From Utricularia gibba (lineage: Eukaryota > Streptophyta > Magnoliopsida > Lamiales > Lentibulariaceae), in assembly GCA_002189035.1 (NCBI GenBank), contig NEEC01000004.1, forward strand, positions 4,650,001-4,714,000: a stretch of 64,000 bases of DNA, given 5' to 3'. Below the pieces are notes generated by a model. The model saw nothing but the letters and a program-made list of their open reading frames with translations, did no database searches and was not told the DNA's origin. Position 1 is the first letter of the stretch, and each line of letters begins with the position of its first letter. Shown in pieces: positions 45,764 to 57,476 of the stretch. A program made the translations under genes and the position numbers.

Positions 45764-46216
45764 ATGGACGGCGGCGACGGGAGTCGGAGTGGGTGCGGGC
45801 GGCGGGCCGAGAAGCCGTACAAGGGGATAAGGATGAGGAAATGGGGGAAATGGGTAGCGGAAATCAGAGAGCCCAACAAGAGGTCGCGAATCTGGCTGGG
45901 TTCCTACTCCACGCCCGTAGCCGCGGCGCGTGCCTACGATACCGCCGTCTACTACCTCCGCGGCCCCACCGCGAAACTCAATTTCCCCGACGAAATCTCC
46001 TTCGGCGGGTTGAAAGACCTCTCCGCCGCTTCCATTCGGGAGAAGGCGGCGGAGGTCGGAGCCAGAGTCGACGCGCTTCACACCAACAAAGCGCTGCTGC
46101 TGCACCATCACAGCCACAGCCACGACGAGATAGATCTGAACAAGAACCCGGAGCCCGAAATCGATCCCGATTTCGCAGCCGCCGCAAGCGTCTCCTCCGC
46201 TGCTCCCTCTCTGTAA
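45764..46216 (+). CDS. AP2/ERF transcription factor, group II (ERF011-like) with EAR-type motif
   Basis: Intronless, 150 residues. A short acidic/glycine N-terminus precedes a single AP2/ERF domain at about residues 19-76 ([50 protein letters not shown]). After it come the group II block [19 protein letters not shown] and a C-terminal DLNKNPEPE, close to the DLNxxP repression motif (EAR type) of Arabidopsis ERF008-ERF011. It is expected to bind GCC or DRE elements and repress transcription in stress or ABA/ethylene responses. The start [10 protein letters not shown] is the first ATG of the frame and gives the normal size. The exact orthologue cannot be fixed. Confidence 0.93.
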   Translation: MDGGDGSRSGCGRRAEKPYKGIRMRKWGKWVAEIREPNKRSRIWLGSYSTPVAAARAYDTAVYYLRGPTAKLNFPDEISFGGLKDLSAASIREKAAEVGARVDALHTNKALLLHHHSHSHDEIDLNKNPEPEIDPDFAAAASVSSAAPSL

Positions 46217-47889
46217 TGACGAACCAAGCAATTTCCCTGCCTCCCAGCTCCTTCAGATGTATGTGTGTTGTCCATGGATCTCTCCATCATGTGAACGCAA
46301 CTGTTCCATTGTTCAAGGAACCACAACTGTAGTTGTTTTGTTTTTGAAAACGAATATTCTGCAAGTCTTGGCGGTTGTCGGTGGCGGAGTACGGCGGCGT
46401 AGCGCTGGACACTTCATTGGGCCGCTGTCGCGTGGGCCCCCTACCCCCGGCCCCATGTCCATTTTTTTTTTTACATCTTTTTCTGAATTCTTGAGGAATA
46501 ATTAGAACGACGTCGTGGAATCGGGTAAAGTGGGCCACCACCAAAGTGGCCAGCCCATCCTGTCCCCAACCAGCCCACTAGGTAGTTAGTTGTTTTATTA
46601 AAACCAATTTAAATAACATTGGAATATTAAATAAATATATCACAATACTATCACTAACGCCTTCTGCTAGAGACGGAACAACAACCTTCTTTCTTTTGAG
46701 AGAAACATTACTTGTTCCGGTTCATTATCTCAAAATCTCGATCGTTAATAATACATGTTCAAGATCTCAATTATCAAAATACATAGTACGGTAATTCCCA
46801 TTTGACGCACGAAATAAACTATCAAGTTATAGTATTCGACCGCAACAGTCATTAACCTGAGGTCCTGAATTTTTAATACAAAAATTCAATAAACTACTGA
46901 AAAAAAAAAAGATTAAAAGGAAACACGAGGGCATTTATATCTATGTCCAAACATGATACAGCTGTAGCCTATAACCGGATAAGATTCGAATTGGGCCACC
47001 GACGGGCCTTTGGGCACATAATACATGGGCTTCAACATCGAATGCAATTGGGTTTTGGGGTTGGCCTCGTTCTGTAGATATACAAATTAATGGAAATAAT
47101 TAATAATTAAAAAAATCCTTATTTTTGTAATTCACATTTAACATATTTTTTATAACATCATTTCAATATATTTTTCCAATATATTATTTTACAAGATATA
47201 TAGATTCATAAATTTTGTATCGAATTGTAAATAAAAAATTTAAAAATATAGCAAATTATAAAATAAATAAAAAATTATTTAATAAATTGTTTAATAAATT
47301 CTTCATGTTCTCCATATTGGTTTCCATTGTCTCCTATTCCTCCACCATGCTTACACAAATGCTCTTGCTTATACAAGCAACATGGCTCGTGATTAAACCG
47401 AAATGAACCTGAAATTCGGGTTTTTCGAGCCGACCGGAGATGATTTTCAGCTAGAGGAGGAGGAGATGGCTGGGATGGGGTGGGCACAAGACTTGTTTTG
47501 GGGTGGTGGTTGAAGCATAGAATTACAAAAGGAATCCCATTTATGTGCAGGCCACTCCTTTATTCCCATCACTATTAGATTCCTTGGGCTGGACTGACTG
47601 AGAGAAGAGAAGCACTCGCTTTATTCCCAATTCCATGAATGTCAAGAGATGGACAGTGAGTGGTGGTATCCTCTTCCTCCATCTTCCAGGAACACAACAC
47701 ACCCCTTGCGGGTCACATTGCAAAGCTGAATCAGAACCCCAAAATGGAACCATTTCTGACTGGAAACACGTTGGGAAATCAGTATGAGGTTGAGAAGTGG
47801 TCGTGGAATGAGTTTGTAGCAGATGTTTTGATTTCTAAGTATTTTACAAAAAATGATCATCTTAATTTTCTATATAACATAATAAAAAT

Positions 47890-48345
47890 AAATTTTATAG
47901 AGTGTATTTGGTAGAAAGTATAAAACATGATAATTAAATAAAAAAATGAAAACATGATATTTGATAGGTGTGATGAATTATACTATAAATATAAAATAAA
48001 ATAATAGAAAATGAATAGTTAAAATAAAATTATAATATAATATATATCATATTTTATTTTTAATATAATTTATTCATGTACTAAATACATTCATAGTGTT
48101 CATTTTCTTCATACGCTCAAAATATAGTGACATTGTATTTAGTACATGAATACATTATATTTGGAATAAATTTTTATTTAAAATAAGAGAAGTTATATGA
48201 AAATATAATTTTATATCAACTTTTTTAATCTCATTATTTTATTTCATATTTACGATATAAATTATCTGAAATATAATTTATCCCGTTTATCAAATTTTAT
48301 GTTTTAATTTATCCTATTTACTCATTGGGTAGCAATGAGTAAAAA
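47890..48345. mobile_element. MITE-like element: nested inverted repeats, no ORF
   Basis: Outer imperfect arms at 47949-47982 (AAAACATGATATTTGATAGG...) and 48272-48305 are reverse complements with mismatches. A perfect 19-bp inner pair lies at 48071-48089 (TATTCATGTACTAAATACA) and 48134-48152. An 11-bp hairpin occurs at 48317-48343. The pairs share roughly the same centre (about 48110-48127), making one long AT-rich palindrome of about 450 bp without coding capacity. Boundaries and target-site duplication were not resolved. Confidence 0.45.
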
Positions 48346-49419
48346 TACAGAATAGGATCATCAATTTCTTGGCACACTCAAAATATAGTGATCAATTTTG
48401 TAATACAATCTTGATTCTCTTCCATCTCTGTGTGGATCGATTTGAGGGAGAAGGGGGGTTGGGTGGGAAGGAGCAAAAAGGGAGTGGTCCCTCATTGATG
48501 ATGGTATGTGCTTCTGCAAGTACATGGTCCCAGACTCGGAGTTCCTTGATGGAGGTGGAAGCCGTACCCCATCGGCCCTAAAAGCTGGAAATGCTTGAGC
48601 TCTTCCGGGTACGTGAGAGCGATGAGTAAGTAGCACTCTTGAATGAATGAATGACTGAGAATCCAGTTGCCCCCCCGAGCTGCTCCGGCGCCGGAAGGAT
48701 GGATCCTTCAGGTATCCGGTGGTCCCCCGCCCCTTATCTCCGAGAACCGACTGCCGTGGTGGGGTCGACGCGCGGTAGCGCGAGTGGGGGTTGCCAGAAC
48801 CAAAACATCGGGGGAGTGGGCCCCCTTCCCGTACTCTTCGTTTCCACGTTTGGAAACCTCTTTTATTATTCCTTCCCCCTTTTTACCTTAATCGTGCGTG
48901 ACGTGGCATCTTTTCATGCCCTCAATTTTCTCCCCATTATTATTATTTTAATCACATATTCTTTGAGTAGCCATTGCACCATGCACTTTCATGTGGATTC
49001 CATACTTTAGTCACAAAGCATCTATAATTAATCATTTTTATATGCCCTTTTGATGTTACAAGACAATAGTTTTCAAAAATTTCGACGAATCGAAAATTCG
49101 ACGGATTCGTGTTTTTAGAGAGTCATTTTTTACCACATCCATCAAGCCCTCATTGGAGTCCTATGTACAAACATATGACTTTTTTGATGACAACCAAGCA
49201 TGACCACTTTTGAGAAGAAATGAGAGGAGGAGGAGGAGTAGAAGCCAAAGTGAGAGTGCAATAATTGGTGCACCTCTTTTTCCACATTTGCCCCTCCCAA
49301 CCTAAATTTAGAATATGTTTCTTTCTTTTTCAACATTAAAGACACCCCTACTAAGAACACACAACAAAACTACTCCCCCAAAGACACCCCTACTAATAAT
49401 AATATATGTTTGATCTACT

Positions 49420-49570
49420 AGTTAAATAATATACACATTTTTTTATAAAATTATTGTAAAATATTTTCAAATAAGTATTTCAAAACTCACATTCTAGGTA
49501 GATTTTGCTAAACAACCCAATTTATAAGAAATTTATTGTAAACATATCTAATAAACATAATATCATTTTA
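49420..49570. repeat. Dispersed AT-rich repeat, copy B
   Basis: It matches 31204-31350 in the same orientation (AAAATTATTGTAAAA, CACATTCT, AATTTATAA). See copy A. Confidence 0.45.
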
Positions 49571-49952
49571 AACATATATACTATTTTAATCTTAATAACA
49601 CCCTTATGATTTCATTAGAATAACCATATAACACAATGTTTGTTTTGAAAAAATAACTATTTTGTAATTTTGGTCTCGTAAAATGTTATAATTATTTTTC
49701 ACACACGTAAAAATGGGGGTGTGATGATTATTCTTCAAAATAACTGGTTTTGGTGTTTGGTGTATGTTTGGGGGGAATACCCATAGGAGAAGAAGAATAA
49801 AAAGGGGTATCCGAAATGGCAATTGAGTGCCAATTAAACCATCTCATGTTGGCCCAAAAATGAAGGAAAGAGTGAAATGGGGCTAACTGCTGAAACTCGC
49901 GAAATGGCTTTTCGATTTGGCTAACGTGGTCCGAAAGAGATGACTCCCGACG

Positions 49953-49986
49953 TGTCTCTCTCTCTCTCTTTCTTTCTCTCTCTCTC
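49953..49986. repeat. CT/TC microsatellite
   Basis: TCTCTCTC with TTTC interruptions, about 34 bases, 560 bases upstream of the APETALA2 ATG. Such CT tracts are common in plant core promoters and leaders. Confidence 0.8.
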
Positions 49987-50548
49987 GCTCCTGGGCTCTT
50001 TTTCCATTCCTAGATTTCGCTAATCCTGAATCTCTCATGTCCCGATCTCGACAGCTACAATTCAAAACCACAACGTACTGTTTTTAACAAATGTCCACGA
50101 AAAGCGTACAGGGCTGTGCGTACACCGATGCGATTTCGAATGATTCTGCTGCTTAGGAGAGACTCTGAGGATCATGTGTTGCCGACGGGAACTCTGGAAC
50201 CAGAGGTATATAAATGGAAAAAAGGAGTGTTTCTTCAACCCCATTCATTGATTTGATTGAGAGCACGGTAGCAGGGGGCTGCCCAAAAATGGGGTTTCGC
50301 CTTTCTTGGATCTGAGTGGAGTTCCGAGAAGGAGAAACAGTGTTTTTGAATCTGATTTGGGCCAAGCATTCGAACAATACGAGCTATTTTTCGACGGCTT
50401 TGAGACCTAGCCCCTCCCCAGATGCTGTTTTCAAGAGGCAGGCTCTGTATTTTTGGTATGAACAGAGGATTGATTGAACTGCTCAGAGGGATATAAACCG
50501 TTCATTTGTTTGGTCTGGGCGTGGGGGTGTTTTTTCGTAGCTTTCAAA

Positions 50549-52292
50549 ATGTGGGATCTCAACGGTGCTCCAGATGAACAAAGGGGTGAGAAAGGGAAGC
50601 GCGTCGGATCCGTTTCGAATTCGGGTTCGTCGGCAGCGGCGGATGATGGGTCGGAAAGTGAGTGCAGAGGGGACGGAAGAAAGCGGAGCAGTAGAATATT
50701 CGGGTTCTCCATGACGCAGCCTCACGACGATGACTTCCCCGGAACTTCTTCCTCCCCGGTGACGCGCCAGTTCTTCCCAGTGAACGAGTCGGAGCCACTG
50801 GACGGCGGCGGGGAACCGCTGGATTTCCCTAGGGCTCACTGGGTCGGTGTTGAATTCCGTGGAGACCCTCACGGCAGCGCAGACAAGTCGTTGCCGGAAA
50901 CTCTGCAGCCCCTGAAGAAGAACCGCCGTGGTCCCCGCTCACGAAGCTCCCAATATCGCGGCGTCACGTTTTACCGGCGAACTGGCCGCTGGGAATCTCA
51001 CATATGGTAATCATCAACCTGTCTCCAGTTTCAGAATCCACAATTTCTTCAAACTAAGTTTCTGATTACAGGGACTGCGGTAAACAAGTTTATCTAGGCG
51101 GATTCGACACAGCGCACGCTGCAGCAAGGTGAGTTTTCTCCGCTTTCCCCTTCTTCCAACTCCCCAAAACCAGTCATTTTTACACACACGATTCCTTGTC
51201 TCAGAGCTTACGATAGAGCAGCTATAAAGTTCCGGGGACTGGAAGCAGACATAAACTTCAGTTTAGAAGATTACGGAGACGATCTGAAGCAGGTATTCAA
51301 ATCACTCATCCATCACACACTCATACGGTTTCCAGGTCTCATTCCCATCATCTGCAGATGAAAAATCTTACAAAGGAGGAGTTCGTTCATGTCCTTCGTC
51401 GACAAAGCACTGGTTTTCCAAGAGGAAGTTCAAAGTACAGAGGTGTAACTTTTCACAAATGCGGGAGATGGGAAGCGAGAATGGGGCAGTTCCTAGGCAA
51501 AAAGTGATTCGTTATCTGCGTTTACATTGCTTCTTCTTCACAAACTGCAGCTTAAAATGACTGTTTTCTTTGATTCAGGTATGTTTATCTGGGTCTCTTC
51601 GATACCGAAATCGAAGCTGCCAGGTGCGTTCATCTGGTTTTCTTCTTTGATCCTTCTTGCAAAATCACATGAATCCTGGTTTATGTAGGGCTTACGACAA
51701 GGCAGCAATCAAATGTAATGGGAAAGAAGCTGTCACCAACTTCGATCCCAGCATCTATGAAGATGAACTCAAAACTGCAGCTGCCGGTGGTACGTACATC
51801 GTCATTCACAAGTTCACATTTCCCAGTTTTAACTGTTGAGATATGCTGCAATTTCAGAGACAGAGTGTTCAAAGGACGTGACAGCGGAGCATGATCTTGA
51901 TCTGAGCTTGGGAAACTCACAAAGCTCCAAGAGTCAAAATGAGGGGGAAGTTGTAAGAAGAAAACCAGGCGAAACCCAGATGATTCAAACGATGAATGGA
52001 CCATATGTGAACCCATTTGAGTTCTACAGTGTAAGTTTCATGCCGATGAACTCCGTAGATATCTTTTCCCTTCGATTTCTGAGCTGAGAGACGAAAATGG
52101 CAGATGGGTTGTCAGCAGAATGTGGGAGCAGCGAGAAATGAGCAACTGCAACTGCAACTACAACAACAGCAATGGCAAATGCAAATGAATCACAACCGTC
52201 AATTCGCTACTGCTGCAGCATCATCAGGATTCCCTCAAGCCCAGATTTGGCTACACAGAAATGGGATCCACCCAATGAACAGACCATCGTGA
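50549..52292 (+). CDS. AP2: APETALA2 (AP2), floral homeotic double-AP2 factor
   Basis: Eight exons: 50549-51006, 51072-51128, 51205-51292, 51358-51503, 51579-51623, 51689-51789, 51858-52030 and 52104-52292, all in phase, 418 residues. It starts [10 protein letters not shown] with an N-terminal DLN motif, then TRQFFPVNE and the nuclear signal [13 protein letters not shown]2 repeat 1 follows ([20 protein letters not shown]), then repeat 2 ([20 protein letters not shown]). Next come an EAR motif DLDLSLGN and the miR172-encoded AAASSGF, and it ends [10 protein letters not shown] as Arabidopsis AP2 does. It specifies perianth identity and floral timing and recruits TOPLESS-type corepressors through DLN/EAR motifs (established). 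AP2 is favoured over TOE3 by the start and end motifs. Confidence 0.94.
52213..52233 (+). promoter_or_regulatory. AP2: miR172 target site in AP2 coding sequence
   Basis: The 21 bases start CTGCAGCATCATCAGGATTC and end with C. They fit the canonical miR172 complement, in the last exon, and encode part of AAASSGFP. It predicts cleavage or translational repression by miR172. Confidence 0.92.
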
Positions 52293-54400
52293 TCCTTTTG
52301 TTTTTTTTTCTTTTTCTCATTTCACATCATCAAGAACTGCTATTTTTCATGCCCCCAGCGGAATGAAAACAAAAAAGCTTCAATCTTTGTAAGGCCTGGC
52401 CACTTCCTTCACGAGAAATCTCGAAAAACGATGGGGAAGGCAAAAAGCGAAAAGCGAAAATTCGCTTTCGTTTGGACTTTGGTTTTACTCATTGGGTCAT
52501 TGTACCCCAACATCCAAGAGCTGCTGGGCATGAACTTCACCAATCATGTTCACCCCCCGAATTCCAATCCCCTCTTTCTGTAATAAATTTCTACCCCAAC
52601 AGGGAATCAACTAACAACACATTTCCCCTCTTGATTCGTATCGCAAATAAAGCATGAAAAAGGGCGTAATCCAGAAAAGAAGACAAGCATCCAATGGCAG
52701 CGAAGGTTGCTTATCCCCAACGCATGCAACTTGGTAAGATAAGGAAACAGACATTTCGCAAGAACTTTCTGAAAAGGTTAGCTGATGCGAGACTTTCCCT
52801 TAACCAAACAGTGACCATTGTCTTCCCTGGACGTCCTTTTCTTATCCTCCTCGCATCTTTTACTGCTTTCCTTCCCATCGGAATAAAATACTACAGGGCC
52901 GTGTCGACGAGCCCAGCCACACGGCCATGGTTTTCGCCCAGCCCAGAGGCCCTGCAGTCGGAAACGCAGCAGCAGTCACCGGTGATGATGGAGGCGCCCG
53001 TGGGCGTCCAAAGCGATGGTCAATTGAGGACCAGGCCGTCCACGACAGGCTTTATGAAAGCGCATCCGCTGCGCCCACCTCCCCTTAAGGTCTGCGCCCA
53101 GTCTACTGAGTCATTGCTGTCCATGAAAAGATCACACATGTTATCACTACAGTATTTACTTCTGTATCTATTCCACGACTGGTCCTTATTCCTTTTGTTT
53201 TTTCCCCTTTTTTTAATTTCGATTATTGTATTTTAGTTTTGTATTTTACTTAATATATATAATTTATGAGTATACTTATGATATTTCATATTGATTACAT
53301 ATAAGAGAGTAATTTATTTAAATAAAATAATCTTTTTAATTTCATATAAGTTTTTTTTTCTCGAAATAAAAAGATGTAAAATTATAATAATTGAATATTT
53401 GAAACTAACAATACAAACAAAATAAGCATGAGTTATATATATATATATATAATATTATATTAGCAATCTCCTATGTTTCTTGAAAATAATTTTTAATAAC
53501 TATTTCTAAGAAAACAGATTTTATTTAAAATAATTTTTGTTTCTATGAAATACTTTAAAATCAATTTTGCTGTTAAACATGAACCATCTTTATTTTTAAA
53601 ATTATATTAAAATTATTTTTTAATATGTTACATAAATCTAATTTTTATTTTATTAAAATAATTCTTGAAAAATACTTTTCGAAAAATAGAATCAAACAAA
53701 ATTTAGATCTTTGTAACTTCTTTTAAATATGAATCAATTTTAATTTTCTATTTTTTAAAAATAAAAATCACTTGTTAAACATTTTTGAATCATTTTTGAA
53801 ATTATTCCTAACTGACTTTAAATTAAATAAAAATGTTTCTAGAATTTACCATGAAGTAAACGAGTTTCTTTCGGGTCGGAGTCGACCCGGATCCTAATCA
53901 GATTCCGGTAACGCGGATCTTTTTTCTTCCGGGTTGTTGAGCCTGGGGGCAGGGAGTGTGGCGGCGTACGTGAATGAAGAAAGATGATGTATGTATTTAT
54001 ATGAGGGAGGAACAGAACATTCAGCATGTGTACTCTCGGAGTCGGGGACCTCTTCTGCTCCTTGTATCTCGCAAGTTCGCCAGTGTTCATAACTGCGGTC
54101 AGCCGAATTGCGTATGATTCTGCATTATTGGCTGATAATTTCTTTTCCTTTTGAATGCTTTGTTTGCTGCTTGAAATTCTACTTATTGAGCCTTTTTGCA
54201 GTAGCTTCGGGTAAATGTAGCGCGTAGTTAATGTTTTCTCCGAAGATTGGTGAAGATGGACGTTATGGATTGTATTATTGTGTTTTTTTATGGACCTCTG
54301 TTTTGTAGAGGAATGGGGTCGTTCACATGTAGAGTAAGTGTTCGATGGAGGTTCGGAAGGAGATGATTGGAGGATATTTTTATTTTTGAGTTCACAGAGG
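52293..54400. other. Intergenic: AP2 3' UTR, one weak ORF, AT-rich spacer
   Basis: A 180-codon frame (52694-53236) is listed separately. From 53240 to 53840 the DNA is strongly AT-rich with an AT microsatellite at 53434-53450. The last 500 bases are the leader of the next gene. Confidence 0.5.
52694..53236 (+). other. Unassigned ORF of 180 codons
   Basis: It opens with a true ATG (MAAKVAYPQRMQLGKIRKQT), has a basic N-terminus, one hydrophobic segment (FLILLASFTAFLPIGI), a Pro/Ser/Gln-rich middle and a very hydrophobic end that runs into AT-rich DNA. A GTAAGA donor-like site lies at 52733. Within 52880-53090 another frame (RVDEPSHTAMVFAQPRGPAV) also looks protein-like, so the real exon may use a different frame after splicing. 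I do not recognise a family. It may be a spurious frame or a gene fragment. Confidence 0.3.
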
Positions 54401-57400
54401 ATGAATACTAGAAAACAGATGGATCTGAGGTCGTGGCATCGGAGGAGGTCAGCGGAGAAGAGTCCGGTGGTGTCTGAAACACCGAGTATTCATTTCCGCA
54501 AAAATGATGGGGTATGACCGCTTCTTTGATCTTTTGAATGTATAGTGCCAGATGCTGTAAGAGCTTATGCCGTGCAGGGACAGAGAGCTGGGGGCCAGAA
54601 GTCTGAGATTCAGAAGGATCTTAGGGTGTTAAATGAGAAGCGTTACGCTTCCCTTGACAATGTTGCCAAGGCCCAGAATGCAGAGGAAGTTGTCACAGCT
54701 GCAGGTGATTTGTTGATTTATATTTTTTTGTAAAATGTCTTGCTTCTTTAGTGATATTGATACAGAGATCGCAATTTGATAATTGCTTATAGGAATGGAA
54801 AATGGGGATGTTGATGAATCCTCGAAAGAAGAACTCGACAAGGTATTCTTCGGGCATAAAGTTGCTTTTGAAAAGAAAATGCACCAGTTGAATGCAGCGT
54901 TGAAGGAGTGTATGAAGCAACTGCGGTTTCTTAGGGATGAGCAGGAGAAGAGAGTCCATGGAGCATTCGTGAGGCCTTCAGATGAATTTGAGAAAATAAG
55001 AACTGCTTTGGAGGAGAATTTGGTGGATACAAGCATGAAGATTGCCAAATTGGAGGCAGATAATACTCGACTGATTATGATTCATGCAGGTAAGGAAAAG
55101 GTGATTGAAAATTTAAGAAAACATAGAGATCTTCTACAAGTAGATAGCCATGCTCTTAAGATGAGACTCAAGTCATCTGAGGAAGAAAATGCTTCTCTCA
55201 AAGATGAGGTTCTTGAGCTTAGAAAGGAGCTTGGAATAAGGAACACCGATAATGAACTTAGCCACAGAATGGCTGATGCTGCTCAAAAGAAATACCAGAG
55301 GAGTGCTAGAAAAATTGCTAAACTGGAGACCGAATGCCAGAGGCTTCGCATGCTTGTTGCTAAAAGGTTTCCTCGATCCACGACGTTGATTAAAATGAAG
55401 AGTGAGCTCGAAATGCCTGGAAAGGATTTGGTTGAAGTAAGGAGAAAGAGATCAAATCCATCTCTGACTAGTTCAATGCAATCTCACATTGACGTGGCTC
55501 CTGAGGTACAAATGGAGCAGATACAACTCCTGACTGAGAAGCTACGTGCATTGAAACAAAAAAACAAGGCTCTAGAGGATGCCCTATACAAGAAATCTAG
55601 AGAACTTCAGCTCTCCAGATCAATGTATGCTCTTACAGCTTCCAGACTGTCTAGATCAGAGGGACAAACTTCCGTGGAGAAAGGTAAGTGCTTGAAACTC
55701 TTGCATGAAAATACCCTGAGAGTTCCATCAGATATTGGTAGCGACAGAGCTAGCAGTGTTGAATGCTGGGCTTCTGCCTTGATGTCAGAGCTTGAGTATT
55801 TCAAAAATGAGAAACAATCGGGAGCATTATCTTCTCAACGAAAAACGGGAACCAGAAGTATACCTTTCATTGATGATTTTGCTGATATGGAAAAGGTGGC
55901 TGGCTTTTCCGATGGAAATTCTTCGAGTGAATTAGAGTGGCTTGGGAAGTTGACAAAAATGCTTTTGCACTACAGCCATGTTTCAAAAAGAAGTATTCAA
56001 GATGTGCTAGAGGATATTAAAGCTCTGTTGGCACATGATACTCAAGATAACTCCTTTGTTTCTGGAACAAATGCTGTTACTCAACACTCTATATCAGATG
56101 CTGTTAGCACCCATGCTGCTCAGGTATCATCATCACAGAGACATTTGTATCCAAATGCATCTGATACAGTGGCATACACAAAGAAGAACGACCAAAGATT
56201 TACATCGGATGTTCACCTATCGATATGCAAGATTCTCAAGCTTCTTGAAGGAATACGCATGCAGTCTCAAGACAATGGTGCTCCAGCAGCGCACAGGAAC
56301 TCAGGTTATATGGTTCGGTTATTCCAATGGAAGTACGAAGAGCTATCTCTCTTATTGGAACAGTTTGTCGAAACTTGCAATGCTTTGTTGGCTGGAGCAA
56401 CTGATCTGGAACATTTTGTTCATGAAGTGGCTTCCAATTTAGAATGGATAATGAGTCACTGCTTTTCACTTCAGGATGTCTCAAGCATGAAAGATGCAAT
56501 CAGAAGCCATTTCCATTTGGATGAATCAAGAGTTGATATCGACCTCTTTGACGAGCACACACCTTCTCCTGCTAATCTGACGGACCACAAGGGTTCATGT
56601 GCAGTTGAGGTCCCTGGTAATCCCACAACAGATGGTGTAACATCGACCCAAAATATCCACATGCCTCATCCCAAGCCTTCAACAACTACTACTCATGACA
56701 AGTTTCATCCTCCGGAGTCTGAGATAACCATTGAGAATCCTCTGCTTCAGTCCGAATCACAGAAGCACTGCATATCTGATAATCACAATGGCTCATACAC
56801 CCGCGTGGAAGCCCAACCAAAGCAGTAAGACACCTTGTCTCCTTTTTTTTTCCAGTGCATATCTGATTATGTAGTAAGAGTTCTTACCTTTCTCATATCG
56901 CAGAATGGCTTGCAACAAAGTCCAGAACAACGCAAACCGCTTAGAGAACCCACTCTGCAACGTAAGTTTTCAGGAGCCTGATGTGATTCAAAACTCCATC
57001 TTCGTCCCTGCTGATATATAGATACCTTGTGCCTTAATACTCCACAGGATCGAGAAATGGAGGCCCCCTCCATAGCACCCCCAGCGTGTCACCACAGAGT
57101 CACCCCCCAGGTGAACGAAATCGAGGAAGTGGGGTCACCCAGCCATGGCGATGCACCTCATTTCTCCTCAAACCCAGAAAGAAAAGTGGTTCGGAAGCGA
57201 TCCTCACTGCTGGATAAAATGCTCGCTGAAGATCGTGACCTCTTCGGCCCTTCCCCCTGCACCAGAACTCTTCCTGAGGATGAAACTGTCAGCTGCTTCT
57301 CCAGAGGCAGGTCGCCGGAGTTGATGGATCCTTACAGAGCAAGTCCCGGCGGCACCTTTCCAACCCCTCTCTCCCAGAAGCTGGAAGACAAAGGCTTGTT

Positions 57401-57476
57401 TAGTAAAGCCTTCTGGAGATACTTGAAAGATGGAGATAAAAGGGCCCTCATCCCAGGCTTCCTCAGAGTCGGCTGA
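54401..57476 (+). CDS. Filament-like plant protein (FPP/DUF869 coiled-coil family)
   Basis: Five exons: 54401-54511, 54578-54704, 54793-56824, 56904-56961 and 57048-57476, all in phase, 918 residues. The N-terminus MDLRSWHRRRSAEKS resembles the family's MDRRSW...KKSSEK opening. A long coiled coil follows (LNAALKECMKQLRFLRDEQE, KIAKLETECQRLRMLVAKRF). Then come the family blocks SVECWASALMSELEYFKNEK and FIDDFADMEKVAGF, and a later conserved helical region (QWKYEELSLLLEQFVETCNA). The C-terminus (RKRSSLLDKMLAEDRDLFG) is less familiar. FPPs are linked to microtubules, vesicle traffic and the nuclear envelope; the exact role of this one is unknown. The acceptor at 54577 was chosen because upstream alternatives hit a stop. 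The start may be 54401 or the in-frame ATG at 54419. Confidence 0.88.

Larger units (their letters stand above)
46217..50548. other. Long AT-rich gap between ERF and APETALA2 genes
   Basis: About 4.3 kb. It contains a MITE-like imperfect palindrome (about 47890-48345), the second copy of a dispersed repeat (49420-49570), a CT microsatellite (49953-49986), and a GC-rich patch with open frames lacking family features (48650-48900). No transposase and no RNA gene are recognised. Confidence 0.5.

Noticed and set aside
45142-45879. 245-codon minus-strand frame
   Set aside because: It is a proline/arginine-rich shadow that overlaps the ERF gene on the other strand, with no recognisable motif.
48651-49010. 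GC-rich open frames in the ERF-AP2 gap
   Set aside because: Two overlapping frames without motifs; composition alone explains them.
22273-52292. Idea that ANT, ERF011-like and AP2 are a tandem AP2-domain array
   Set aside because: They belong to distinct old subfamilies, are 20-28 kb apart and differ in strand and structure, so recent local duplication is not supported.
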